Shown in pieces: positions 1 through 6,530 of a stretch of 8,672 nucleotides of DNA. Position 1 is the stretch's first letter. The number at the start of each line of letters is the position of its first letter. Origin of the DNA: a bacterium (GTDB lineage: Bacteria; Spirochaetota; Spirochaetia; JABEVK01); NCBI GenBank assembly GCA_021781625.1, contig JAJXWL010000062.1, positions 1-8,672 of the forward strand, read 5' to 3'. Below the pieces are notes generated by a model. It saw only the letters and a program-made list of their open reading frames with translations. It was not told the origin of the DNA and made no database searches. A program made the position numbers and the translations under genes.

Positions 1-1
1 T

Positions 2-544
2 GAAGGGGCCACTTGTGCGGGTGTGCCTTTTGTCCTAGCTGGCTCATTACGTTTGTTTAAAACCTCTGAAACGGGCCGCGAGATCACACTTTACCGCGTT
101 GAAGCCGGTGAATCTTGTATTCTTTCAACCACCTGTATTTTATCCAGCGGGGCTTTTCCAGCCTTTGCCCGGGCCGAACAAGAAACAGAAGCCGTCTTTG
201 TCCCCGCAGGAATTTTTCGCGATTTGGTAGACCGCTCCCCGTCCTGGAGGGCTTATGTCTTTCAGCTGTATGAACGGCGCTTAACACAAATGGTCACCTT
301 AGTCGAAGAAGTCGCCTTTCACCGTATGGATCAACGCTTGGCTCAGGCTCTTTTGGATTTGGATCGGGCTACTGGACAAACCGGTTTACTCAACGTGACC
401 CATCAGGAGCTCGCCGCACGCCTGGGGACAACCCGTGAAGTCATTACCAGACTTTTACGCGACTTGGAAGAAGATCAGCTAGTGACGACAGCTCGAGCTG
501 AAATCCACCTCTTAAATGTCAAAGGTTTAGCCGGCAAGGTGTAA
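2..544 (+). CDS. Crp/Fnr family transcriptional regulator, 5' end cut by window edge
   Basis: The reading frame is open to the first base, and residues encoded before the first possible GTG (position 23) already fit the family, so the true start lies upstream. About 180 residues are visible. The first part is the cyclic-nucleotide-binding-type beta roll, with the stretch GREITLYRVEAGESCIL typical of one Crp/Fnr subgroup. A long dimerisation helix follows (around VTLVEEVAFHRMDQRLAQAL), then a C-terminal winged helix-turn-helix with recognition region HQELAARLGTTREVITRLL. Known for the family: dimeric DNA-binding regulators that often respond to oxygen, redox state, NO or small ligands. The N-terminus, where an Fnr-type iron-sulfur cysteine cluster would lie, is missing, so the signal cannot be assigned. 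The two cysteines in ESCILSTTC are not an Fnr cluster. The gene converges on an NlpC/P60 lipoprotein gene 28 bases away. The family call is secure; the target genes are unknown. Confidence 0.93.
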   Translation, partial: EGATCAGVPFVLAGSLRLFKTSETGREITLYRVEAGESCILSTTCILSSGAFPAFARAEQETEAVFVPAGIFRDLVDRSPSWRAYVFQLYERRLTQMVTLVEEVAFHRMDQRLAQALLDLDRATGQTGLLNVTHQELAARLGTTREVITRLLRDLEEDQLVTTARAEIHLLNVKGLAGKV

Positions 545-545
545 A

Positions 546-588
546 CCGAGGAACCAATTCTAGGATTCACGTCTAGGAACTAACTCGG
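546..588. terminator. Weak two-part inverted repeat between convergent genes
   Basis: An outer 5-bp stem (CCGAG 546-550 with CTCGG 584-588) encloses an inner 7-bp stem including G-U pairs (558-564 with 572-578) and a 7-base loop. It lies between the crp/fnr stop and the stop of the converging lipoprotein gene, overlapping the latter. There is no U-tract on either side, so intrinsic termination would be weak. It could be a bidirectional terminator or chance. Confidence 0.2.
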
Positions 589-1244
589 GGTATGCCGCGC
601 CACCCTACACGCAAATCTGCAATACCAGAACAAAGATCCCCCGACAACCAATGCGGAGGAGGTTTATGTCCACGTTCGGGAAGCGCCATCGGTGAATTCC
701 AGAGTTTTCCGTCGGGAGAAAACTCCCGGGTGGGGTGTACTAAATTCAACTTGGCGAAGGCTATCCCTCGCGTCACACTGGCATGAAGGTAGGTAACCGT
801 GCCATCCGAGTCCAGCGATACAACCAGACCGGCATGAGTGGTGCCGTCGTCGCCCCAAATTCCATCCCCATTGGCGTCCCAGGTATTGTCCCAAAAAATA
901 AGATCACCGGGTTCGGGCCGGGGTTTCTCAAAGAAGGCCCCTTCATGATGAAGATAGGCTTTTAAACGGTTTACGGCATCGCCTCGGTACGGGCGAAGGG
1001 CCGCTTCAAGGTTATAGCCAGTCTCCCAAAAAGCGGCATCCAGCAACCCGACACAGTCTAGGGTAAAGTGGTGCCCACGCACCTCGACCCGAGATTCATA
1101 AGGACGACCTTTCAAAGACTCAGCGGCTTTTAACAAGGTGAAGCGGCGCTCCAACAAGTGGTGGTCTAGCGGGGAAGTTTCAGGGGCTGTCATACAAGAA
1201 GTTAAAACAAACGCTAGGACAACAAAGATACCGTGAATTTTCAA
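573..1244 (-). CDS. NlpC/P60-like (CHAP-type) cysteine peptidase lipoprotein
   Basis: Predicted 223-residue envelope lipoprotein, probably acting on peptidoglycan peptides. The N-terminus is a type II signal peptide with lipobox LTSC, the lipidated cysteine being residue 17. The papain-like core shows LDCVGLLDAAF (catalytic Cys64), THAGLVV (His137) and YLHAS (His154) as the probable third catalytic residue; this order and spacing fits the NlpC/P60 superfamily. PGDLIFWDN just before the His strand is also typical. Between them, residues 123-133 (DANGDGIWGDD) resemble a calcium-binding loop. The start is TTG, supported by the strong ribosome-binding site GGGAGGGGG a few bases upstream. TTG overlaps the TGA of the radical SAM gene (shared TTGA), indicating translational coupling. 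It is the last gene of a probable tetR-nrdG2-lipoprotein operon. Substrate is inferred from the fold; an amidase role is also possible. Confidence 0.82.
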   Translation of the reverse strand: MKIHGIFVVLAFVLTSCMTAPETSPLDHHLLERRFTLLKAAESLKGRPYESRVEVRGHHFTLDCVGLLDAAFWETGYNLEAALRPYRGDAVNRLKAYLHHEGAFFEKPRPEPGDLIFWDNTWDANGDGIWGDDGTTHAGLVVSLDSDGTVTYLHASVTRGIAFAKLNLVHPTREFSPDGKLWNSPMALPERGHKPPPHWLSGDLCSGIADLRVGWRGIPRVSS

Positions 1245-1948
1245 AGGGCCCCCTCCCGCAAACGGGCGTCAACCCCTCTTCGTTGGAGTTCCTCGACGAC
1301 GACAGAAATTTCTTCTCGAGTAGCCGACCTGCGGTGGGCCCAGCTGGGGTCAAGGGTTTTTCCAGAACGAAAACCAGCGACATATAGGGGGGGGCCCCCT
1401 TGGCTCAGGGAAGCGATTTCCTCCAACTGCTCGTGAGTGTGAAGGCCCGGAACCCAGGTTAAGCGGAATTCACTGCGACCGGCCCAGTTCTTTTTGGTTA
1501 AAGCCAAAGTTTGACAAAGCAAATCGGTTCTTACAGAAACACCCGTGGCCTCGGCATAATGGGCTAAGTCAGCTTTGATATCGACGGCCAGATAATCGGG
1601 TTCGCTGGAGGTACCGACCAAGGCTTCAAGACGGTGTGGATACGTCCCGTTTGTATCTAACTTTACAGCTAGCCCCAGCCCCTTTAAGGTACTTAAGAGT
1701 TCGGGTAAATCTTCATGAAAAAGGGGTTCCCCCCCGGTGACCACAACACCACCAAGCACCTTTCGCCGTTGGCGCAAGATTTCTAAGGCTTCGGTAAGTT
1801 TAAGGTCAGCTTGATAGGGCGGCAAGACAAAACCTGGATTGTGGCACCAGGGGCACCGCAGGTCGCAACCGGGGGTAAACAGTATGGCGGCAACCCGGCC
1901 GGGGTAATCTAGGAGTGTCGTTTTGACGAGGCCAACCCGCGTCAACAT
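1241..1948 (-). CDS. Radical SAM activating enzyme, anaerobic ribonucleotide reductase activase type (NrdG2-like)
   Basis: A 235-residue radical SAM protein resembling the anaerobic ribonucleoside-triphosphate reductase activating proteins of the NrdG2 type. These use a 4Fe-4S cluster and S-adenosylmethionine to install a glycyl radical on a partner enzyme in the cytoplasm. Visible motifs: opening LVKTTLLDYPGRVAAILFTPGC, cluster ligands CX3CX2C (Cys28, Cys32, Cys35, in CDLRCPWC), the SAM-binding VVVTGGEPLF, and the later strand motifs VKLDTNGTYP and DYLAVDIKA. No nrdD or other glycyl-radical partner is in the window, so the partner is unknown; a pyruvate formate-lyase-type target cannot be excluded. 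The ATG lies 9 bases after the tetR stop with only a weak ribosome-binding site (AGG/TAGG overlapping the tetR end), suggesting coupling. The 3' end overlaps the next gene's TTG. A run of eight C on the coding strand falls near residue 185. Confidence 0.88.
   Translation of the reverse strand: MLTRVGLVKTTLLDYPGRVAAILFTPGCDLRCPWCHNPGFVLPPYQADLKLTEALEILRQRRKVLGGVVVTGGEPLFHEDLPELLSTLKGLGLAVKLDTNGTYPHRLEALVGTSSEPDYLAVDIKADLAHYAEATGVSVRTDLLCQTLALTKKNWAGRSEFRLTWVPGLHTHEQLEEIASLSQGGPPLYVAGFRSGKTLDPSWAHRRSATREEISVVVEELQRRGVDARLREGAL
1387..1394. repeat. Homopolymer tract of eight G (C on coding strand) inside nrdG2-like gene
   Basis: Eight consecutive G on the + strand are followed directly by five C, inside the radical SAM coding region at about residues 185-187 of 235. 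In this sequence the frame is intact. A one-base slip would replace roughly the last 50 residues. Tracts this long are prone to polymerase slippage and also to sequencing error. Confidence 0.6.
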
Positions 1949-1957
1949 GGTCGCAAC

Positions 1958-2533
1958 CTAGACCTTAGTTGTAAAGGCGCGGAACAACCTTGTTGACCAC
2001 AGGGGAATCTGAGATTTGATCTGTTCACGTTGTGACCAGTCATGAGTCACAATATAAACCAAAAAACGTCCTGAAAGAAAGAGTATCAGCTCTCGTACTT
2101 GTTGGTGTAATTCCTGGCTGGGGGTCCAGCCGTGAAGCGAAAGAACTTTTACCCAACGTTCAGCCGCCTTATCCAGGTGAACCGAGAACTTCACGTAGAC
2201 ATCCTGCAATTCCCGGCCATAGACATTTTCAAGCGACCCAAACATTAAATCGCGAATCTGAAACAAAAAGTCGAACAAGTCTTGAGTAAAACGCTCCATT
2301 TTGGCTTCAACTGGCTGTTCTGGATCAAAAAAGAACGCTTCACAACGGTCATACAAAGCCTGAAGGTCATCTTCCAATAAGGAAAGGAGGATATCTTCTT
2401 TCGTTTTGAACGATAAATACACCGAACCTTTGCCGATTCCGGCAGTTCGAGCGATATCTTCAACCGAAGTTTTCAGGTAGGAATAGCGCTGAAACAATTC
2501 CAGTGCAGCGTGTTTAATGATTTCTCGACTCAT
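1958..2533 (-). CDS. TetR/AcrR family transcriptional regulator
   Basis: A 191-residue one-component repressor-type regulator. The N-terminal TetR DNA-binding domain is clear: helix 1 in IIKHAALELFQRYSYL, then the helix-turn-helix TSVEDIARTAGIGKGSVYLSF (about residues 22-42) followed by KTKEDILLSLLE. The C-terminal ligand-binding and dimerisation region (about 50-191) is alpha-helical and gives no specific ligand clue. It appears to be the first gene of an operon with the nrdG2-like activase (9 bases downstream) and the NlpC/P60 lipoprotein. A 66-base upstream gap carries a good sigma-70-type promoter and several TGAC/GTCA half-sites, so autorepression is plausible. The ATG start is chosen because the HTH begins at the usual distance from it; the ribosome-binding site is only a short GGA about 6 bases upstream. 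The ligand and full regulon are unknown. Confidence 0.9.
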   Translation of the reverse strand: MSREIIKHAALELFQRYSYLKTSVEDIARTAGIGKGSVYLSFKTKEDILLSLLEDDLQALYDRCEAFFFDPEQPVEAKMERFTQDLFDFLFQIRDLMFGSLENVYGRELQDVYVKFSVHLDKAAERWVKVLSLHGWTPSQELHQQVRELILFLSGRFLVYIVTHDWSQREQIKSQIPLWSTRLFRAFTTKV

Positions 2534-2544
2534 AGTTTATCCAA

Positions 2545-2594
2545 TGACCGTTTTCGTATCTAGTCATACTTTAAAGTCAAACGGTACAACTGAC
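2545..2594. promoter_or_regulatory. Cluster of TGAC/GTCA half-sites, candidate TetR operator
   Basis: Four copies of TGAC or its complement occur in this 50-base stretch: 2545-2548, 2563-2566, 2576-2579 and 2591-2594. A 7-bp inverted repeat ACCGTTT/AAACGGT (2547-2553 and 2579-2585) and a perfect 10-bp palindrome ACTTTAAAGT (2568-2577) also lie here. They overlap or flank the tetR promoter. Binding by the adjacent TetR protein is inference from position only. Confidence 0.3.
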
Positions 2595-2596
2595 AA
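2568..2596 (-). promoter_or_regulatory. Probable sigma-70-type promoter of the tetR operon
   Basis: Read on the minus strand: -35 TTGTCA (2596-2591, five of six consensus bases), a 17-base spacer, and -10 TAAAGT (2573-2568, four of six). The predicted start of transcription is near 2561, about 28 bases before the tetR ATG. It sits directly after the stop of the upstream lipoprotein gene, so tetR could also be read from further upstream. Confidence 0.5.
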
Positions 2597-2599
2597 GTC

Positions 2600-3874
2600 C
2601 TAAAACGCCAAACCCGCATAGATTCCGCCTCGAATCATGAAATCGGTCGTCCAATTCGAGGTCAGACCGTAGCTAGCATAATCTGAACTGGGGAAATCCG
2701 AGTTCAAACTCACCCCCACCACCCCAGAAGCTCGAAGAAAAAAGTTTCGTCCCATAAAGAAATTCATGTCCATCCCCGCCGTCAAATAGAGGGGACTCCA
2801 ATAGTCCGTCCAATAGTTGGTGGTAGTCACGCCGGCAACGTGGCCAGATTTATAGCTTAAGTAATCCAGCCCTAGTAAGGGTGACAACGTTGAAGAAGAA
2901 GAAACCGCAACAGGAATCTTTAATTCCGCGGCGAATTCTTGGGTATGTATATCCCAAGGTAAAGTATAGGACCCTAGGACTAACCCCGTTGCAGAAAAGT
3001 CGGCTTTTACCGTAACAATGTCTCGGGCTTGGCGTTCCCCATACCTCAAGGTCAAATAGGGCGAGATATCCATAAAGAAATCCCAACCTGAGGAAGAATC
3101 TTGGGTATTCAGACTCCCTGTGACAAAATAGCTAGAGACATTTTGGGTTTGAGAAGCCCCTAAAAGGGAAAAACCTCCCCCAAAAGCTAAAGAATAATCC
3201 AACCCCGGATTATCCGAGGGTGTCACTCGCGCAACGGGTTCGGCTGGTCTTGGCCGGAAATTTGTCCCCCCCGAAGAAGGGCGAGGTTGCGGAGTGGCGG
3301 AGGGCCCGGCTCCCCTTAAAAGACTAACCAAATTGTCATCATCACGAATCACTTCAATTTTTGAAAACACCACTTCGCCAGTGCGAACATCCAAAAGACG
3401 GGCATTCACCTGAACTGTTCGAGGGAATACCGTAAATTGTCCCGTCATAACATAGCGTGCGGGAAGAAAGGGCGCTAAGTTTTCGAGCTTCTCGTCGGTT
3501 AAGATGCCTTCGCTCGAAAACTGACGTTCTTGGAGCACCTTATTGAGTTCGCTCCGTTCCACAATTTTTAGCTGGGGATGATCGCTTTTTAAGGTCGAAA
3601 GTAAACTGTCCGCAAAATAATTGGCAAAAAGCACGGTCCGTTGTTGAGCGGCTGGGTCGATATTTTGAAAAGCCACCACGGAGACGGGGTCATTGGCGAT
3701 CGGGCCGGGGTTAACAGATTGCGAGAGATCGCTTAAAGCAGTTTGAAGCGAAACACCCGAAGCATCCACAGAATCTGCAGACGGAGCCGAGGCACAAGAC
3801 GCAAAGGAAATGAGAGATGTCCCGACAAGACTGAAGGCGACTCTGGCAAGCCATCCTTTTATGCTTCGTTTCAT
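2600..3874 (-). CDS. CsgG/FlgO-like lipoprotein with a beta-rich, possibly outer-membrane C-terminal domain
   Basis: A 424-residue predicted lipoprotein. Residues 1-27 form a type II signal peptide (KR-rich start, lipobox FASC, Cys27). Residues about 63-172 match the CsgG/FlgO/LpoB-like fold by pattern: PVSVVAFQNID, LKIVERSELNKVLQERQFS, ARYVMTGQFTVF and VNARLLDVRTGEVV. Residues about 188-223 are a Pro/Arg/Ser-rich linker. The rest (226-424) is rich in alternating polar/aromatic beta-strand-like segments and ends in IRGGIYAGLAF; a terminal Phe is common in outer-membrane beta-barrels. Role is unknown: members of this fold build or assist outer-membrane assemblies. The frame opens earlier, at a TTG (3898), but ATG 3874 is preferred because it directly precedes a proper signal peptide. 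There is no Shine-Dalgarno; a consensus promoter ends 6 bases before this ATG. It is divergent from nudC. Confidence 0.8.
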   Translation of the reverse strand: MKRSIKGWLARVAFSLVGTSLISFASCASAPSADSVDASGVSLQTALSDLSQSVNPGPIANDPVSVVAFQNIDPAAQQRTVLFANYFADSLLSTLKSDHPQLKIVERSELNKVLQERQFSSEGILTDEKLENLAPFLPARYVMTGQFTVFPRTVQVNARLLDVRTGEVVFSKIEVIRDDDNLVSLLRGAGPSATPQPRPSSGGTNFRPRPAEPVARVTPSDNPGLDYSLAFGGGFSLLGASQTQNVSSYFVTGSLNTQDSSSGWDFFMDISPYLTLRYGERQARDIVTVKADFSATGLVLGSYTLPWDIHTQEFAAELKIPVAVSSSSTLSPLLGLDYLSYKSGHVAGVTTTNYWTDYWSPLYLTAGMDMNFFMGRNFFLRASGVVGVSLNSDFPSSDYASYGLTSNWTTDFMIRGGIYAGLAF

Positions 3875-3880
3875 ATTTCC

Positions 3881-3909
3881 ATTATAGACTATCCCCAACG
3901 GGTCTTCAA
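3881..3909 (-). promoter_or_regulatory. Strong promoter of the CsgG/FlgO-like lipoprotein gene, predicted leaderless
   Basis: On the minus strand: -35 TTGAAG (3909-3904), a 17-base spacer and a perfect -10 TATAAT (3886-3881). Six bases (GGAAAT) separate the -10 from the ATG at 3874, which places the expected +1 on the A of that ATG. The GGA is too close to the ATG to work as an ordinary Shine-Dalgarno. Confidence 0.6.
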
Positions 3910-3941
3910 TGCAGAAAAGTTCAACCCAGAAAAACTCACCA

Positions 3942-3970
3942 TTGTCTTAAGGGGTGAATCCGGATACTTT
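3942..3970 (+). promoter_or_regulatory. Candidate promoter of nudC, predicted leaderless
   Basis: -35 TTGTCT (3942-3947), a 17-base spacer and -10 TACTTT (3965-3970), followed by six bases (GGAACT) and the ATG at 3977. The match to consensus is modest (four and three of six). The geometry and the GGAA-T discriminator mirror the divergent promoter of the lipoprotein gene. Confidence 0.35.
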
Positions 3971-3976
3971 GGAACT

Positions 3977-4711
3977 ATGCTGATCCAGATAGACGGGAAC
4001 GACCTCCTTTGCCCTCCCGAAGGTTGGGCCTGGGATGAACCTTATCACTACGGCGACCTCGTGATGCCCCTTGGTACGCAAACCTGGCATGTCCGAACCC
4101 AACAATTTACCGAAAAGGAAACTCGTCGAGTGCCCCTGCGCCAAGTTCTTCAAGACGCCGACCCTGCCACAGCCGAGGTCCTTTTTAAAGCTGTTCCTCT
4201 GGCCCATTGGCAAACCACAAGCCGATTTTGTGGCCGTTGTGGAGAGGCGACCATCCCGTCTTCCAGTCAATTTGTCGCGGTTTGCCCCACTTGTGGCTTA
4301 GAAATCTGGCCACGCCTGACACCAGCCATCATCGTACTCGTTTATCGCGGAGATCAAATTCTTTTAGCGCGTCATCGCCGCAGTATTTCGGGGTTTTATT
4401 CCTGCCTTGCTGGTTTTGTAGAAGCCGGCGAAACCTTAGAACAAACGGTGCTCCGAGAGATCCATGAAGAGGTTGGCCTTACGGTCGAGTCCCCTATTTA
4501 CCGCTCCAGCCAAAGTTGGCCCTTCCCTTCGAACCTCATGTTGGCCTTCCGCGCAGAATGCCTCCAAGGTGAACCCGTCCCCGACCAAGAGGAGATTTTA
4601 GAGGCCCGCTGGTTCACCAAAGACACCTTGCCAGCCATGCCCCCTCGTTTTAGTGTGGCACGCCAGCTTGTCGAAGATTTTTTTCAAGAAAACTCTGAAA
4701 AAAGGAACTAA
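3977..4711 (+). CDS. nudC: NADH pyrophosphatase NudC (Nudix hydrolase; possible RNA NAD decapping)
   Basis: A 244-residue Nudix hydrolase that in the family cleaves NADH/NAD+ to NMN(H) and AMP and can remove NAD caps from RNA. A zinc ribbon has Cys85, Cys88 (CGRCG) and Cys103, Cys106 (CPTCG), followed by the usual WPRLTPAIIVLV strand. The complete Nudix box spans residues 146-168 (GX5EX7REUXEEXGU), with metal-binding Glu161, Glu164 and Glu165. The NAD-specific motif is present but altered: SQSWPFPSN (178-186), where the family usually has SQPWPFPxS. Cytoplasmic. The open frame extends upstream into the opposite-strand lipoprotein gene, but ATG 3977 gives the normal family N-terminus and size and lies behind a promoter-like element. 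pepP follows after 4 bases, so the two are probably co-transcribed. Confidence 0.92.
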   Translation: MLIQIDGNDLLCPPEGWAWDEPYHYGDLVMPLGTQTWHVRTQQFTEKETRRVPLRQVLQDADPATAEVLFKAVPLAHWQTTSRFCGRCGEATIPSSSQFVAVCPTCGLEIWPRLTPAIIVLVYRGDQILLARHRRSISGFYSCLAGFVEAGETLEQTVLREIHEEVGLTVESPIYRSSQSWPFPSNLMLAFRAECLQGEPVPDQEEILEARWFTKDTLPAMPPRFSVARQLVEDFFQENSEKRN

Positions 4712-4715
4712 AGCC

Positions 4716-6518
4716 ATGAGTAAGGTTAACCTCCCCCAGAAAGAAGAACTCGTCAGCAGACGTTTAGACCTTCTTAGGGCAGAACTCGTTCAACTCGGCT
4801 GGTCCGCGTACCTAGTTTGGGGCACAGACCCCCACGAAAGCGAATACGTTGCCGAGCGCTGGCAAACCCGAAAATGGCTGACTGGTTTTACAGGTTCGGC
4901 AGGAATGGTTGCCGTGACCCCGCAGGCGGCCGGCCTCTGGACCGACGGTAGGTACCATGTTCAAGCTGAAACCGAGATCCCTAGTACGGTTACCCTGTTC
5001 AAAGAAGGACTGCCGGGAGTCCTCACTCTAGCCGACTGGCTGAAGAACCAACTTCCCCCCGGAAGCACAGTAGGGGTTTGTGCCGAAACGACGAGTTACG
5101 AACGCTACCAAAAACTGGCGGTCAGCTTGGCTGAGGTTGGTTTGACCCTGGAAGCTGGGCCGGACCCCTTAGACAAGCTTTGGACAGAGCGTCCCCCAGC
5201 CCCGCATAGTCCGGTATGGGATTACCAAGCTCAGGTCAACCTTGAAACCCGTGCAGAAAAACTCGCTCGGTTACGGCAAATTCTTACCCTCAAAAAAACT
5301 TCAGTGGTGCTCAGTGCCCTCGATGATATTGCCTGGCTCTTGAATTTGCGCTCCCAAGATATTCCCTTTGTACCGGTTTTTATGGCCTATGCCTTGGTGA
5401 GCGAAGATCAAGCTCTCCTTTTTGCCGACCTAGATCGCCTTTCCCCGGTAATTCCCACACTGGCCCGAGACGGCATTCAGGTTCGCCCTTACGAAGCCAT
5501 TGAAGACGAACTGGCGAAAAGTACGGGATCCCTTTGGTTCCCGCCACAAACCAACTTGGCTCTGTTGTCCGCCGCCCGGCGTCAGGCTCCCCCAGCTCAA
5601 CAGCCAGCCTTATTCCACCAACCTTCACCGGTGAGTGCCCTAAAAACCATAAAAAGCTCTCAAGAACTGGACCTCATTCGTGAAGCCCATCGAAAAGATG
5701 GGGCGGCTTTAGTGGAATTTTTGACGTGGTGGGAGACAAGGCCGCAAGAGCTTACCGAGTTAGAAGCGGCACAAAAGCTAGATGAATTTCGAGCTGGACA
5801 GGGCGGTTGGCAAGGCCCCAGCTTTGACCCCATTCCCGGCTTTCGCGAGCATGGGGCGATTATCCATTACAAAGTCAGTGAAGGAAAAGGCAGTCCCTTG
5901 AGCGGCGATGGCTTATTTTTGCTCGATACCGGGGCTCAATACCTCGAAGGAACCACCGACGTCACCCGAACCTTGTGCATCGGCACCCCTTTGCCCCTGC
6001 AACGAGAAGATTATACTTTGGTGCTCAAAGCTCACCTTCAAGTCAGTCTTGCTGTTTTTCCTCAGGGCACCCGAGGCTATATGTTAGACGCGGCCGCTCG
6101 TCACCCGCTCTGGAAGGCTGGCCGTCAGTTTTACCATGGAACCGGTCACGGGGTGGGGCATTTTCTCAGTGTCCACGAAGGCCCGCCACGCCTGAACTCC
6201 GAGCCTTTACCCACAGCTTTAGAACCAGGGATGGTCCTTTCGAATGAACCGGGGGTATACCGACCCGGTCAATGGGGAGTAAGAATTGAGAACTTGGTGA
6301 CTGTGGTAGAAGGCCCCTCCACCGAGTTCGCCGATTTTTTAACCTGGGAAACCCTCACCTTATGCCCTTATGAACGCCAGTTGATTGACGTCGCGCTCTT
6401 AACGGCAGAAGAAAAGGCTTGGGTTGATCAGTATCACCACAACCTCAAAACGGTACTTTTCTCTCGCCTCAGCCCCCAAGCTCAAAGATGGTTAGAAAAG
6501 GCTTGCGCCCCTTTGTAA
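4716..6518 (+). CDS. pepP: Xaa-Pro aminopeptidase (aminopeptidase P, M24B family, long three-domain form)
   Basis: A 600-residue metallopeptidase that removes the N-terminal residue from peptides with proline in second position; cytoplasmic, no signal peptide. Its length matches the long (eukaryotic APP1-like) form. Two creatinase-like N-terminal domains (about 10-150 and 155-305) precede the M24 pita-bread domain (about 310-540) and the short C-terminal M24 extension (from ETLTLCPYERQLID). All five expected metal ligands are present: Asp404 (LLDTG), Asp415 (TTDVTRT), His478 (GTGHGVGHF), Glu511 (SNEPGVY) and Glu525 (VRIENL). The catalytic VHEGP is also there. Start at ATG 4716 is supported by AGGA 9 bases upstream. 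It lies 4 bases after nudC, suggesting co-transcription. A TTG 63 bases earlier overlaps nudC and gives a poor N-terminus. Confidence 0.95.
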   Translation: MSKVNLPQKEELVSRRLDLLRAELVQLGWSAYLVWGTDPHESEYVAERWQTRKWLTGFTGSAGMVAVTPQAAGLWTDGRYHVQAETEIPSTVTLFKEGLPGVLTLADWLKNQLPPGSTVGVCAETTSYERYQKLAVSLAEVGLTLEAGPDPLDKLWTERPPAPHSPVWDYQAQVNLETRAEKLARLRQILTLKKTSVVLSALDDIAWLLNLRSQDIPFVPVFMAYALVSEDQALLFADLDRLSPVIPTLARDGIQVRPYEAIEDELAKSTGSLWFPPQTNLALLSAARRQAPPAQQPALFHQPSPVSALKTIKSSQELDLIREAHRKDGAALVEFLTWWETRPQELTELEAAQKLDEFRAGQGGWQGPSFDPIPGFREHGAIIHYKVSEGKGSPLSGDGLFLLDTGAQYLEGTTDVTRTLCIGTPLPLQREDYTLVLKAHLQVSLAVFPQGTRGYMLDAAARHPLWKAGRQFYHGTGHGVGHFLSVHEGPPRLNSEPLPTALEPGMVLSNEPGVYRPGQWGVRIENLVTVVEGPSTEFADFLTWETLTLCPYERQLIDVALLTAEEKAWVDQYHHNLKTVLFSRLSPQAQRWLEKACAPL

Positions 6519-6530
6519 GGAAATAACTGT

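Noticed and set aside
2534..2599. Terminator after the CsgG/FlgO-like lipoprotein gene
   Set aside because: The only inverted repeats here are short (GTCA/TGAC) with no U-tract; they fit an operator better.
3875..3898. Eight extra N-terminal residues for the CsgG/FlgO-like lipoprotein from a TTG at 3898
   Set aside because: The TTG lies upstream of the TATAAT, and the extension would spoil a normal lipoprotein signal peptide.
3900..3927. GGGT...ACCC with repeated TTCAA as an operator in the divergent promoter gap
   Set aside because: Only four bases are truly symmetrical; this is within chance for such a short region.
3743..3976. A 78-codon N-terminal extension of NudC starting at a TTG
   Set aside because: It runs antisense through the signal-peptide region of the lipoprotein gene, is basic and family-unlike, and NudC is complete from ATG 3977.
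3947..4270. Antisense and alternate-frame ORFs over nudC, pepP and other genes
   Set aside because: They are shadows of well-supported genes, with low-complexity translations and no ribosome-binding sites or recognisable motifs.
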